From an uncultured Ferrimonas sp. (GTDB lineage: Bacteria > Pseudomonadota > Gammaproteobacteria > Enterobacterales > Shewanellaceae), in NCBI RefSeq assembly GCF_947489035.1, contig NZ_CANLCI010000012.1:1-64000 (forward strand): DNA of 64,000 bases. Direction: 5' to 3'. Under the pieces are notes generated by a model. That model was not told where the DNA came from. It did not search any database and saw only the letters and a list, made by a program, of their open reading frames with translations. Numbering within the stretch: position 1 is the first letter of the stretch; each line of letters begins with the position of its first letter. The translations under genes and the position numbers were made by a program. This document shows, piece by piece, positions 12,467 to 23,849 of the stretch.

Positions 12467-12638
12467 TGCCGTTCCTCATAAATTAAGTAATGAGCGGAGG
12501 TTATCGTAATTCGACCGCGCTGATAATGGCTAACAGCACGGTTCGTACAAAGAAGCCGCAACCTAGGTGAAAAAAGCAAAGCTGGCAGAACCGATTACCC
12601 TTAACGGTAGAAACACACTGCAATACAAAGGAACTGTG

Positions 12639-14558
12639 ATGCAGCTTAGTTGGATCGACGCCGCCATCGTATTGGCGTACTTATGTGCCACGGTGATCAT
12701 CGGCTTAATGATGAAACGCCGCGCCAGCAAGAATTTGAAAAGTTATTTTCAAGGCGGCAAGCAGATGCCGTGGTATCTGCTGGGCTTGTCCAATGCCTCG
12801 GGCATGTTCGATATCTCCGGCACCATGTGGCTGGTGTCGCTGTGCTTTTTGTATGGCATGAAAAGCATCTGGATCCCGTGGTTATGGCCGGTGTTCAATC
12901 AGGTGTTCTTAATGGTCTACCTGTCTATCTGGCTGCGCCGTTCCAATGTGCTGACTGGGGCGGAATGGATCAACACCCGCTTTGGGCTGGATCGCGGCGC
13001 AACCCTATCCCATCTTGTGGTGGTGGCCTTTGCCTTGATCAGCGTGCTGGGCTTTCTGGCCTACGGCTTTGTTGGTGTGGGTAAGTTCATTGAGATTTTT
13101 ATCCCTTGGAGCGCCGTTGGCCCGCTGCTGCCTTTTGCGTTACCCGCCCAGTATGTGCCCCATTTCTACGGCGTCATCTTTACCTCTATCGCCACCTTTT
13201 ATGTGGTGATGGGCGGCATGTACAGCATCGTTTGGACCGACGTATTGCAGTTCAGCATCATGACCGTGGCGGCACTGACCATCGGCGTGATCGCGATGAT
13301 GAGCGTATCGCCAGCGCAATTGCAGGCTGCGGTTCCCGCAGGCTGGGCCGATCCACTGTTTGGTTGGGATCTGGATATTGATTGGCAAAACCTGATCCCC
13401 GCAGCGGTCGATAAGGTCGGCCAAGACGGCTATTCGCTGTTTGGGCTGCTGGTGATGATGATGCTGTTTAAGGGGGTATTAGTCAGCGCCGCAGGGCCTG
13501 CCCCGAACTACGACATGCAAAAAATCCTCGCCACCAAAAGCCCCCGCGAAGGCGCTCTGATGAGTGGCTTTGTGTCGGTGGCGTTAATGCCAATTCGCTA
13601 TTTCTTGATTGCTGGCTTTGCGGTGCTGGCGGTGGTGTATTTCGATCGCTTGGATCTGGTGCGTGGCGACCGCATCGATTTTGAAAACATTCTGCCTACG
13701 GCGATGTTGGAATTTGTGCCCACCGGTCTGTTGGGGCTGTTACTGGCGGGGCTATTGGCGGCGTTTATGTCGACCTTTGCGTCAACGGTCAATGCCGCCC
13801 CCGCCTATCTGGTTAACGACATCTACCGCCGCTACTTTCGCCCAGACGCCTCGGATCGCACCCTCATTCGCGCCAGTTACTTGGTGTCGGTATTGGTGGT
13901 GTTGATCAGCACCGGCATTGGCTTATTTGTTAGCAGCATCAACAGCGTGTTGCAGTGGTTGGTGTCGGGCTTATGGGGCGGCTACACCGTGGCGAATGTA
14001 CTGAAGTGGTATTGGTGGCGCTTAAACGGCCACGGCTATTTCTGGAGCATGGCCAGCGGCATTGGTGCCAGTTTGCTGTTGCCGCCGCTGGTGCTGGCCT
14101 TAGGGCTGGATAGCATCATGCCATGGCTGGGCTCGGATCTGTTGCCACTGTACCTGTTCCCACTGGTGTTAGTGATTTCCCTATTGACCGCCATCGTGGT
14201 GAGCCTGAACACCGCAGCGGTAGACAATCAGACATTACAGCAGTTCTACCGTACCGTGCGGCCATGGGGTTTTTGGCAACCCATCGCCCAGCAAGTGGAA
14301 AGCAGCAGCCCTAATTTTCCCCACAACCGAAACTTTGGCAGCGACATGAGCAATGTGGCGTTGGGGGTATTAGCGCAAACCTGCTTGGTGGCCTTGCCGA
14401 TATTTACCGTATTGCAGGATTTCCAACGGGCGGGGATCGCGTTGGTGTTGCTGTTGGTGAGCGCGGTGCTATTAAAACGCAATTGGTACGATCGCTTAGA
14501 TAGCCACGAACCCACCGAAGCCACGGTTAGCCCAATTTCGCCAACGACGGTCAATTAG
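12639..14558 (+). CDS. Sodium/solute symporter (SSS family)
   Basis: A 639-aa transporter with about 13-14 predicted membrane helices, beginning with a periplasmic-side N-terminal helix (I-D-A-A-I-V-L-A-Y). The sequence Y-F-x-G-G-K-x-M-P-W-Y-L-L-G-L-S-N-A-S after helix 1 and the A-F-M-S-T-F-A-S-T-V-N-A-A segment in the core match Na+-coupled SSS transporters of the SglT/solute type. ATG 12639 is chosen over an upstream ATG at 12567 because AAAGGA precedes it and the start fits helix 1. The substrate (sugar, amino acid or carboxylate) cannot be decided from sequence or neighbours. Confidence 0.9.
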   Translation: MQLSWIDAAIVLAYLCATVIIGLMMKRRASKNLKSYFQGGKQMPWYLLGLSNASGMFDISGTMWLVSLCFLYGMKSIWIPWLWPVFNQVFLMVYLSIWLRRSNVLTGAEWINTRFGLDRGATLSHLVVVAFALISVLGFLAYGFVGVGKFIEIFIPWSAVGPLLPFALPAQYVPHFYGVIFTSIATFYVVMGGMYSIVWTDVLQFSIMTVAALTIGVIAMMSVSPAQLQAAVPAGWADPLFGWDLDIDWQNLIPAAVDKVGQDGYSLFGLLVMMMLFKGVLVSAAGPAPNYDMQKILATKSPREGALMSGFVSVALMPIRYFLIAGFAVLAVVYFDRLDLVRGDRIDFENILPTAMLEFVPTGLLGLLLAGLLAAFMSTFASTVNAAPAYLVNDIYRRYFRPDASDRTLIRASYLVSVLVVLISTGIGLFVSSINSVLQWLVSGLWGGYTVANVLKWYWWRLNGHGYFWSMASGIGASLLLPPLVLALGLDSIMPWLGSDLLPLYLFPLVLVISLLTAIVVSLNTAAVDNQTLQQFYRTVRPWGFWQPIAQQVESSSPNFPHNRNFGSDMSNVALGVLAQTCLVALPIFTVLQDFQRAGIALVLLLVSAVLLKRNWYDRLDSHEPTEATVSPISPTTVN

Positions 14559-14658
14559 TGCCGCCACTCGCCGTGGCGCAGCTGGTGTTTAACTGAGGCG
14601 TGGCGTGACTTAACTTGGCTTGAACTTAGCTTAGGAGCATGGATGAATTGCATTGCTC

Positions 14659-14686
14659 TGGCAGCAGCCCTGACGCGGGTTGCTGC
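14659..14686. terminator. Hairpin between convergent genes, weak terminator candidate
   Basis: GGCAGCA(G)CCC and GGG(T)TGCTGCC form a strong stem around a TGACGC loop, between the convergent ends of the symporter and the small gene at 14714. Neither strand carries a T-tract after it, so terminator function is uncertain. Confidence 0.35.
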
Positions 14687-14713
14687 CCGTCATTTCGATT
14701 GCACGCGCGTTGC

Positions 14714-15016
14714 TCAGTCTGCGCGGATCTGCACGGTAAACACCGGCACGGGCAGCACAACCGATTGCACCGCCTTGTGTAGCCACACCAACTCCGACTT
14801 GTAGCTGCCATCGGCAGAGAAGTAGCACAGCTCAACCTCAAACTCGCCGTCGGTATAGCCACAGGTCACAATCTCTGATTGCACCTCGGGGTGATCGACA
14901 TACACCGACAGCGCCTTTTCTACCTTGCTCACCAGCTCCGGCTCCAGCTCGAAACTGACGTCGATCCGCATCAATGAAAATGATGCAGGTTGCTTCCCTT
15001 TAAACTTCGCTTGCAT
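14714..15016 (-). CDS. Hypothetical small acidic protein
   Basis: Up to 100 aa, not recognised. The core from an internal Met (ATG 14971) on, MRIDVSFELEPELVSK, then alternating hydrophobic and acidic strands with two Cys, looks like a real alpha/beta protein. The start is unclear: ATG 15016 has no Shine-Dalgarno, and a TATAGT element about 15 bases before it could be the -10 box, which would favour the internal ATG at 14971. Convergent with the symporter gene. Confidence 0.6.
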   Translation of the reverse strand: MQAKFKGKQPASFSLMRIDVSFELEPELVSKVEKALSVYVDHPEVQSEIVTCGYTDGEFEVELCYFSADGSYKSELVWLHKAVQSVVLPVPVFTVQIRAD

Positions 15017-15291
15017 TGGCGTCTAACCACTATATGTTGCGTTAACCGCAGTTTACTCTATCTATACAAGCTATCAACCGCGATTGTGGTAACCCCAAAG
15101 CAACGAAATAAAAGTTGCTTTTTTCCTTGCAAAAAGGGAAATCGAATGCAGCTGACTGTTTCCCAACCACTCTTAAAAAAAACTGAAAAAACGATGCGAT
15201 TTCTGATGGAAACCGCCTCAGGTTTTCATTAGAATCTCCGGCCTTTGAAAGACCCAGTCCGCGTATCCACCGTGCTTGTTGAGGCAGTAGA

Positions 15292-15921
15292 ATGAAACCA
15301 AAATTTGAATTAGTCGCAGTTGAAGGCAACATTGGCGTAGGTAAATCTACCCTGGTGCCCAAGCTGGTCGAGCACCTCAACGCCATGGACGAACGTCCTT
15401 GGAAAATGATTCTGGAAGACGTTGATACCAACCCAGAATTCAAGCGCCTGTTGGCCGAGTTCACTCAGGATCCAACCAAGCGCATTAACTTCCAGCGTTT
15501 CATCACCAATCACCGCGCCGAGCTGTGTGCGGATCTGGATCCAGCCTACAACTACGTGCTGGAGCGCTCGTTGTACTCTGATCTGGTGTTCTGTCAGGCC
15601 AACTTGCAAGAAGCGTGTCGCCCAGACGGCGAAGATCTGACTTACTACTACGACATCTGGGACAAGTTGGACGACTACCCACGAGTAACTTCCGTGGTGT
15701 ACCTGCGCTCAAACCCACAGATCGCCTTCCAGCGTATGCTGAACCGTGGCCGCGATGCCGAAGATGGCACCCCACTGGGTTACATCCAGCTGATCTCCGA
15801 TTGCCACGATGCCTTTTTGCCACACATCTGTGAACGCAAAGGTACCATGCTGCTTACCGAGCAGTGGGATCACTTCGGCGACGCCATGCGTTTGGCCCGT
15901 CGTATCCTGCACAAGCTGTAA
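15292..15921 (+). CDS. Deoxynucleoside kinase (dNK family)
   Basis: A 209-aa kinase that phosphorylates deoxynucleosides for salvage. The P-loop G-N-I-G-V-G-K-S-T is at 12-20, the E-R-S motif (in V-L-E-R-S-L-Y-S-D) carries the base- and sugar-binding residues, and a lid segment N-R-G-R-D-A-E-D follows near 156. These are hallmarks of the dCK/dGK/dNK family rather than thymidine kinase type II or dTMP kinase. Base preference (dA/dG or dC) cannot be read safely. Start ATG 15292 has GAGG about 8 bases upstream. Monocistronic, with its own terminator. Confidence 0.9.
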   Translation: MKPKFELVAVEGNIGVGKSTLVPKLVEHLNAMDERPWKMILEDVDTNPEFKRLLAEFTQDPTKRINFQRFITNHRAELCADLDPAYNYVLERSLYSDLVFCQANLQEACRPDGEDLTYYYDIWDKLDDYPRVTSVVYLRSNPQIAFQRMLNRGRDAEDGTPLGYIQLISDCHDAFLPHICERKGTMLLTEQWDHFGDAMRLARRILHKL

Positions 15922-15938
15922 ATCAGTTTGGCAGCAGC

Positions 15939-15967
15939 AAAAAACCGGCTTAGGCCGGTTTTTTTGT
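15939..15967. terminator. Terminator after the deoxynucleoside kinase gene, probably bidirectional
   Basis: AAAAACCGGC-CTTA-type hairpin with GCCGGTTTTTTT. A-run on the left and T-run on the right allow it to end both the kinase transcript and the incoming minus-strand operon. Confidence 0.85.
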
Positions 15968-15993
15968 CGCTGAAAAAAGCACCAGTAGCGGCT

Positions 15994-16021
15994 AGCCGGG
16001 CGGCCAGCTTGACGCCCGGCT
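15994..16021 (-). terminator. Hairpin at the end of the atu-like operon
   Basis: A 9-bp stem (15994-16002 with 16013-16021, AGCCGGGCG/CGCCCGGCT) overlaps the last stop codon of the operon. On the minus strand a T-run follows after about 15 bases, so it may act with the next hairpin (15939-15967). Confidence 0.5.
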
Positions 16022-17162
16022 ACAAACCCATCTGCCGCACGGCCAAATCGCGCATGATCTCCTCGCTGCCGCCGCCAATGGCCATGATCTTCACCTCACG
16101 GTAAATGCGCTCCACCGGATTACCGCGCATGTAGCCAGCGCCGCCTAAGATCTGCATCGCTTCTGATGCGACAAACTCCAACGCCTTACTGGCCGAGAAC
16201 TTCAACTTACACAGCTGCTCTACCGCTTGCTGGCCCTGATTCATCTGCCAACAGACACGATCCAAATAGGCCGAAACCATCTCGGTGCGAGCCGACATGT
16301 CTGCAATCTTGTGGCGGATCACTTGGTGCTTAATCAGCGGCTTACCAAAGGTGTGCCGCTCTTGGCTGTAGCCAATGCAATGCTCTAAACACAGCATCAT
16401 CATGCCAACGCACTGCGCCGCTATCGCCAAGCGTTCATTGTTGAAGTTATCCATGATCGCGCGAAAACCATGGTGTTGCTCCCCCAACAAATTCGCCGCG
16501 GGCAGCAAGCAATCATCAAAAAACAGTGTGGCTTGATCGCTGGCCCACCAGCCCATTTTGTTGCCCAGTTCGCTGCGGCTAAAACCGGCTCGATCCGCCT
16601 CCACCAAAAACAACGAGATCCCCGCGATCCCGGCCTCGCCGGTGCGGGCCGCCACCACAAAATGATCGCTGCTCATGCCGCCGGTGATGAAGGTTTTGCT
16701 GCCATTAAGGCAAAAGTGGTTGCCATCCCAACGGGCGCGGGTCTGTAAGTTCGCCACGTCCGAGCCGCCGCTGGGCTCGGTAATGGCCAACGCCGAACCG
16801 CGCTGGCCGGAGACAATCGCAGGCAACAGCTGCTGTTTTTGCGTTTCGCTGGCCAGCCGGTGCAACAACCCAACGGAGATCCCGCGTCCGCCCACCGCCG
16901 CCGCAATGCCGGTGGCGCCGCATTGGGCTAATTCGATGTTGGCATCGGCGCGCATAAAGGCATCATCAAAACCCAAACCGCCGTAGCATTCATCCACCCC
17001 AAAACCAAACAACCCCAGCTGACCTAAATCGGTGTGTACGTGCCACGGCACCGTGCCCGCTTCATCCCATTCGTTGGCGTTGGGGGTCAGCTGTTGCGCC
17101 ACATAACGGCGCAACGAATGACGAAAGGCGCGGCGCTGTTCGTTATCAAATGGCTTCGCCAT
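16020..17162 (-). CDS. Acyl-CoA dehydrogenase, second copy of the atu-like operon
   Basis: A 380-aa FAD-dependent acyl-CoA dehydrogenase. Family signatures are A-I-T-E-P-x-G-G-S-D (FAD/substrate contact), the W-x-T-G-type middle replaced by C-L-N-G-S-K-T-F-I-T-G, and the C-terminal Q-I-L-G-G-A-G-Y-M-R-G-N-P-V-E-R-I-Y-R-E block followed by I-G-G-G-S-E-E-I-M. It would form a 2,3-double bond in a CoA thioester and pass electrons to ETF. It is the last gene of the operon, 9 bp after the other dehydrogenase. By context it acts on citronellyl-CoA or a downstream branched acyl-CoA. Confidence 0.92.
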   Translation of the reverse strand: MAKPFDNEQRRAFRHSLRRYVAQQLTPNANEWDEAGTVPWHVHTDLGQLGLFGFGVDECYGGLGFDDAFMRADANIELAQCGATGIAAAVGGRGISVGLLHRLASETQKQQLLPAIVSGQRGSALAITEPSGGSDVANLQTRARWDGNHFCLNGSKTFITGGMSSDHFVVAARTGEAGIAGISLFLVEADRAGFSRSELGNKMGWWASDQATLFFDDCLLPAANLLGEQHHGFRAIMDNFNNERLAIAAQCVGMMMLCLEHCIGYSQERHTFGKPLIKHQVIRHKIADMSARTEMVSAYLDRVCWQMNQGQQAVEQLCKLKFSASKALEFVASEAMQILGGAGYMRGNPVERIYREVKIMAIGGGSEEIMRDLAVRQMGL

Positions 17163-17171
17163 CGGCGCCTC

Positions 17172-18317
17172 CTAAGGGTGAGTACCCATCATCTTCGAAA
17201 TGATCGCCAGCATGGTTTCATCCGATCCCCCACCAATGGCGCTCAGGCGGCTATCGCGAAATGCCCGCGAGACCACGTTGTCCCAGGTGAACCCCATGCC
17301 GCCCCAATACTGCAAGCAGCCGCTGGTCACTTCACCGGTTAAGCGGCCTGTTTTCAGCTTCACCATCGACGCGATCAGCGAGATGTCTTGCCCCGCCACC
17401 ATCTGCTCGACCCCGCGGTAACACAGCGCCCGCAAGGCTTCCACTTCGGTTTGCAGTTCGGCTAAGCGGTAGTGGATCACTTGGTTATCCAGCACCGAGC
17501 GGCCAAATATCTTGCGCTCGCGGGTGTAGTCGATGGTGTGGTTGATGCAGGCTTCCATCATCTTCAGTGAGCTTAAGCCCACCCACATCCGCTCCTCTTG
17601 GAACTGTTCCATCTGATGAATAAAGCCCAGGTTTTCCACCCCGATCAGGTGGCTCTGGGGCACGCGCACGTTATCAAAATAGATCTCGGCGGTATCGGAG
17701 GCACGCATCCCTAACTTATCAATCCGATCGGAAAAGCGGATCCCCGCGCAGGAGGTCGGCACGATGATCAGCGACTTATTTTTATGGGCGGGGCCATCGC
17801 CGGTATTAGCCAGCAAGCACAGGTAATCCGCTTGGGTCGAGTTGGTGATCCACATCTTCGAGCCGTTAATGACGTAATCGCCGCCCTGCTTGCGGGCGCT
17901 GGTTTTCAGGGCCGCCACATCCGAGCCCGCCCCCGCTTCACTCACCGCAATCGAGGTGACCAGCTCGCCGCTGATCGCAGGGGCTAGAAACTGGCGGCGC
18001 AGTTCGTCGCTGCCGTGTTTGGCCAACGCTGGGGTCGCCATGGTGGTTTGCACCCCCAACGCCATTGGGGTGCTGCCGTGCAATGCCGAACCAATCTCTT
18101 CGGCAAACACCGCTTGGTAGCTGTAATCCAGCCCCAAGCCGCCGTAGGCTTCGGGTTTATCAATGCCCAGCAACCCCAGTTCGCCCGCTTGGCGAAACAG
18201 GGTTTTGGCGGGAAAAATCCCCTGCTGTTCCCATTCATCAATATGGGGGTTGATGTGTTCGGCAACAAAGCGCTGCACGGTACGACGAAACTCGTCGTGG
18301 GTGGCGGTTAAAATCAT
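17172..18317 (-). CDS. Acyl-CoA dehydrogenase, AtuD-like (citronellyl-CoA dehydrogenase candidate)
   Basis: A 381-aa acyl-CoA dehydrogenase with A-V-S-E-A-G-A-G-S-D-V-A, W-I-T-N-S-T-Q-A-D, and the C-terminal I-G-G-G-S-D-E-T-M motif. In the known atu pathway AtuD oxidises citronellyl-CoA to geranyl-CoA. Placement next to the carboxylase genes supports that role here, but the two dehydrogenases in this operon could have divided roles and I cannot assign them from sequence. A 66-bp gap separates it from the SDR gene upstream. Confidence 0.9.
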   Translation of the reverse strand: MILTATHDEFRRTVQRFVAEHINPHIDEWEQQGIFPAKTLFRQAGELGLLGIDKPEAYGGLGLDYSYQAVFAEEIGSALHGSTPMALGVQTTMATPALAKHGSDELRRQFLAPAISGELVTSIAVSEAGAGSDVAALKTSARKQGGDYVINGSKMWITNSTQADYLCLLANTGDGPAHKNKSLIIVPTSCAGIRFSDRIDKLGMRASDTAEIYFDNVRVPQSHLIGVENLGFIHQMEQFQEERMWVGLSSLKMMEACINHTIDYTRERKIFGRSVLDNQVIHYRLAELQTEVEALRALCYRGVEQMVAGQDISLIASMVKLKTGRLTGEVTSGCLQYWGGMGFTWDNVVSRAFRDSRLSAIGGGSDETMLAIISKMMGTHP

Positions 18318-18383
18318 CGAAAACTTTCCTTGTGTTAACCCCGATCCTGCAGGGGCATGGCTGCTGATGTTGATCGCTTGGGG

Positions 18384-19299
18384 TTACGATTGGTTCGCGC
18401 TTGATTCCTCGTTTGCCGCAAAAATCTGTGGCGTTTGCGCCCGATGAAAGCCGCCAAAGGGGGCGATGCTGGCTTGAGCTTGCTTGGGCAAGGCGCCATA
18501 AAAATTGGCCGAGCCGAATTGCGCCGCGCCATCCACTCGCAGAGTTTCGCCATTGATGTAACTGGCGGCGGGGCTTAATAAGAAGCACACCGCGCCGCTG
18601 ACTTCGGCTTCGACCGCAAACCGCGCCAATGGCAAACGCTGAGCCAGATCCTGCAACTTGGCTTGAAATGGCGCGGGGTAAGTATCTAACCCCGATGACG
18701 CGATCAGCCCCGGCGCGACCGCATTCACCCGCACGCCATAGCGGCTCCATTCCCACGCGGCGGTTTTGGTGAGGTTTTCCATCCCCGCCCGAGCGGCACC
18801 GGTGTGGGCCATGCCGGGAAACCCGTTCACCGCATCGGCGGTAATGTTGACGATGGCACCGCCACAGCGTTGCATCGATTGGGTAAACAGCTCGCGGCTC
18901 ATTAAAAAGCCGCCAATCAAATTGTTATTCACCACCGCGCTAAAGCCTTTGGCGGAGATCTGCGCCAGCTGCGCCGGATATTGGCCACCGGCGTTATTCA
19001 CCAAGCCACTGATGGCGCCGTGCTTGGCCAGCATCTCGGCCACCACCTGTTGCACTCGCTCTTCATCGCGAATGTCGGCGACATAACAGTGGGCTTGGCC
19101 GCCATCGGCAGCGATCTCGGCAGCTACCGTTTCTAACTTCGCCAACGTGCGCCCCAGCAACAACACCGTGGCACCGAGCGAGGCCAGCTCATGGGCGATG
19201 CAGCGGCCAATGCCGCTGCCACCACCGGTGATCAGCATGGTGTGGCCAACAAACAGATCCGCCCGCAGTACCGAGCCAAAACCCGCGCCTTGATTGGGT

Positions 19300-19307
<8 letters not shown>
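18384..19307 (-). CDS. Short-chain dehydrogenase/reductase (AtuB/AtuG-like)
   Basis: A 307-aa SDR. The NAD(P)-binding T-G-G-G-S-G-I-G is near residue 25, N-N-A-G follows in the core, and the catalytic region is altered: the usual Y-x-x-x-K is replaced by H-T-G-A-A-R-A-G, as in peroxisomal 2,4-dienoyl-CoA reductase-type SDRs. This suggests an enoyl/dienoyl-CoA reductase or a role in terpenol oxidation. ATG 19307 has AGGAG 6 bases upstream and overlaps the end of the atuF-like gene by 8 bp. Confidence 0.88.
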
Positions 19308-21309
<2,002 letters not shown>

Positions 21310-21311
21310 GG

Positions 21312-22187
21312 TTATACCTCGCTGCGCCAATGCGGGGCGCGCTTTTCGAAAAAGGCGCGAAAGCCCTCTTGCCCTTGTGCGCTCAGCAAACAGGCCGAAA
21401 ATTCATCGGCGGCGTATTGGATCATGGCGCTGGGATCGAGCTGGCCGACTTGGGCGATAACCCGCTTGGTGGCGGCCACTGCATTGGGGCTGCAATGCAG
21501 CAGTTGGCTGCGGATCTGCAACTCGCACTGCTCAATGGCCGCCGCATCGGCGCTCACCACGTAATCGGCTAAGCCCAATTGCTGCGCCTGCTCACCATCG
21601 AACGAGGTCGCTAACAGCATCAATTTGCGGGCCTGCGCTCGGCCAACGCGCTCAATCACGTAGGGGGCGATCTGCGCGGGGGTTTGGCCGATCCGCACTT
21701 CGCTCAGGCTGTACTTGGCGCTGTTGGTCGAGAGCAGCAGATCGGCGGCACAGGCCAAGCCAAAACCACCGGCCATCGCCGCCCCTTCAACCAGCGCCAC
21801 CGTCAGTTGCGGCAGCTGCCGAAACGCCGCAAACAAGCCACCGGCGTCCACGCTCATCTGCCGCGCTAACGCCGGTGCCTGGGCGCCCGCTTCACTTAAC
21901 TGGGCAAACCCTTTTAGATCGCCGCCAGCGCAAAACACCCCGCCACGCCCGCGTAAAGTAACGCCGCGAATGCACTTATCTGTCGCCAGCTGGCGAAACA
22001 CCTGCTGCAGTTCTGTTGCCATCTGTGCCGACAGCGCATTACGCACCTTCGGTCGGTTCAACCAAATAGTGAGCCACTGTCCGTCGGTGTGTAACTCTAA
22101 GGTTTGCAGCGCTAGGCTTGCCCATTGGGGCGCGTTATCGCTCTTGGGGGTCGCCATTTCAACGTCACTGTACTTGTTGCTGTCCAT
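21312..22187 (-). CDS. atuE: Enoyl-CoA hydratase/isomerase family protein, AtuE-like
   Basis: A 291-aa crotonase-fold protein. The N-terminal L-N-R-P-K-V-R-N-A-L-S, the oxyanion-hole G-A-A-M-A-G-G-F-G-L-A and the downstream P-A-Q-I-A-P-Y-V segment define the family. In the atu pathway AtuE hydrates isohexenylglutaconyl-CoA, the product of the carboxylase, which fits its position between the two carboxylase genes. A general crotonase activity cannot be excluded. It starts 24 bp after the carboxyltransferase gene (AAGGAT upstream) and ends 2 bp before the atuF-like start. Confidence 0.86.
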   Translation of the reverse strand: MDSNKYSDVEMATPKSDNAPQWASLALQTLELHTDGQWLTIWLNRPKVRNALSAQMATELQQVFRQLATDKCIRGVTLRGRGGVFCAGGDLKGFAQLSEAGAQAPALARQMSVDAGGLFAAFRQLPQLTVALVEGAAMAGGFGLACAADLLLSTNSAKYSLSEVRIGQTPAQIAPYVIERVGRAQARKLMLLATSFDGEQAQQLGLADYVVSADAAAIEQCELQIRSQLLHCSPNAVAATKRVIAQVGQLDPSAMIQYAADEFSACLLSAQGQEGFRAFFEKRAPHWRSEV

Positions 22188-22211
22188 GTTCTGATCCTTA
22201 TGCCCGCTCGG

Positions 22212-23849
22212 TTACATTCGGCCAATGCCAAAAGTGTTGGGTTGCAGTTGCGTTTGCTTGGCGCTTTGGCACACATCCAGCACTAAGCCGATCACATCGC
22301 GGCTGTGGCGCGGATCGATGATGCCGTCGTCCAGCAATCGCCCCGAGGTGTAAAACGCGTCAGATTGCTTGTCGAAATGCGCGCAGATCTGCGCCTCTTG
22401 GGCGGCTAAGCGCGCCTCATCAATGGCCACGCCTTTACGCGCCGCGCCATCCCGCGCCAATTGCGACATGGTTTTCGCGGCAGATTCGCCCCCCATCACC
22501 CCGATTTTGGCGTTGGGCCAACTGAACAGAAAATCCGGCTGATAGCCCAAGCCACACATGCCGTAGTTGCCTGCACCAAAACTGGCGCCCACCATCAGGG
22601 TGATCCGGGGTACCCGCGCATTACGCACCGCTTGGATCATCTTGGCGCCATGTTTAATGATGCCGCCCTGCTCCATCGCCGTACCCACCATGTAGCCGGT
22701 GATGTTTTGCAAAAACAGCAGCGGCGTTTGCGCCTGATCGCACAACTGAATGAACTGCGCCGCTTTACAGGCGCCGTCGGCGTCAATTGGCCCATTATTG
22801 GCGATGATGCCGCAATCCATGCCATGAATACGCGCTTGCACACACACGGTGGCTGCGCCGTAACCGGCCTTAAATTGCAGAAATTGCGAGCCATCCACCA
22901 AACGGGCGATCAGCTCAAGGCAGTTATAGGGCTTGCGATAATCGTCGCTAACCAAACCTAAGATCTCCTCGGCTGGGTAGTGCGGCGCCAAGGGGGGGTG
23001 GCCTGCGGCTGCTTTGGGCTGGGCATTGACTGGCGGGGTGGGCCAATTCAAGCGCCCCATCAACTCCTGACACAAACCGATGGCGTGGCTGTCGTTGTCG
23101 GCCAAATATTCCACCAACCCCGACACCGTGGCGTGCATCTGCGCGCCGCCCAGTTGTTGATCATCCGCTTCCTCGCCGGTGGCCGCTTTCAGCAAGGCGG
23201 GCCCCGCTAAATAGGCTTTGCCGTTGTCTTTTACTCCGATCACGTAATCGCTCATGCCCGGCATGTAAGCACCGCCAGCCGCGGAGGGCCCATGCAAAAT
23301 GGCAATGGTGGGAATGCCTGCCGCCGACAGCTGCGCCAGCTTGCCAAAGATGGCGCCGCCTTCGAGCCACATCTCCACTTGATACTCCATCAAGTTGGCA
23401 CCGGCGCTTTCCACCAGATGGATAAACGGCAGCTTTTGCTGCAGGGCGATATCTTGGGCGCGGGACATCTTTTTGGCGGTAATGGTGCTGGCGGCACCGG
23501 CGTTAATGCCAGCGTCGTCAACAAACACCAAACAGCGCACGCCGCCAACGTAGCCAATGCCAGAGATGGCGCTGGCGCCGGGAACGGATCTCTCTGCTTG
23601 GCTGCTATCCAGCAGATAGCCGGCCATATTGTGCAACTCTAAGAACGGCTGGCCGGGATCGAGCAAACGGCTTAATCGCTCTTGTGGCAGCAGCTTATTT
23701 TTCTTGGCAAAGCGTTCAGCACTGCGGTTCGAGCTTGCCAGCGTGCGCTGCCGTAACTGTTGCAGCTGCGCCACCTTGCTCAGCATTGCGTCGCGGTTGC
23801 TGTGGTATTCGTCACTGTGCGGATCCAGCTGAGTTTGAAATGGGATCAT
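22212..23849 (-). CDS. atuC: Acyl-CoA carboxylase carboxyltransferase subunit, AtuC-like (geranyl-CoA carboxylase beta)
   Basis: A 545-aa biotin-dependent carboxyltransferase with both crotonase-like halves: G-V-R-C-L-V-F-V-D-D and H-G-P-S-A-A-G-G-A-Y in the N-half, F-L-Q-N-I-T-G-Y-M-V-G and G-A-S-F-G-A-G-N-Y-G-M-C-G in the C-half. These motifs are shared by methylcrotonyl- and geranyl-CoA carboxylases. ATG 23849 overlaps the atuA-like stop by 4 bp. No HMG-CoA lyase or isovaleryl-CoA dehydrogenase gene of a leucine (liu) operon is next to it, which favours the geranyl assignment. Confidence 0.86.
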   Translation of the reverse strand: MIPFQTQLDPHSDEYHSNRDAMLSKVAQLQQLRQRTLASSNRSAERFAKKNKLLPQERLSRLLDPGQPFLELHNMAGYLLDSSQAERSVPGASAISGIGYVGGVRCLVFVDDAGINAGAASTITAKKMSRAQDIALQQKLPFIHLVESAGANLMEYQVEMWLEGGAIFGKLAQLSAAGIPTIAILHGPSAAGGAYMPGMSDYVIGVKDNGKAYLAGPALLKAATGEEADDQQLGGAQMHATVSGLVEYLADNDSHAIGLCQELMGRLNWPTPPVNAQPKAAAGHPPLAPHYPAEEILGLVSDDYRKPYNCLELIARLVDGSQFLQFKAGYGAATVCVQARIHGMDCGIIANNGPIDADGACKAAQFIQLCDQAQTPLLFLQNITGYMVGTAMEQGGIIKHGAKMIQAVRNARVPRITLMVGASFGAGNYGMCGLGYQPDFLFSWPNAKIGVMGGESAAKTMSQLARDGAARKGVAIDEARLAAQEAQICAHFDKQSDAFYTSGRLLDDGIIDPRHSRDVIGLVLDVCQSAKQTQLQPNTFGIGRM

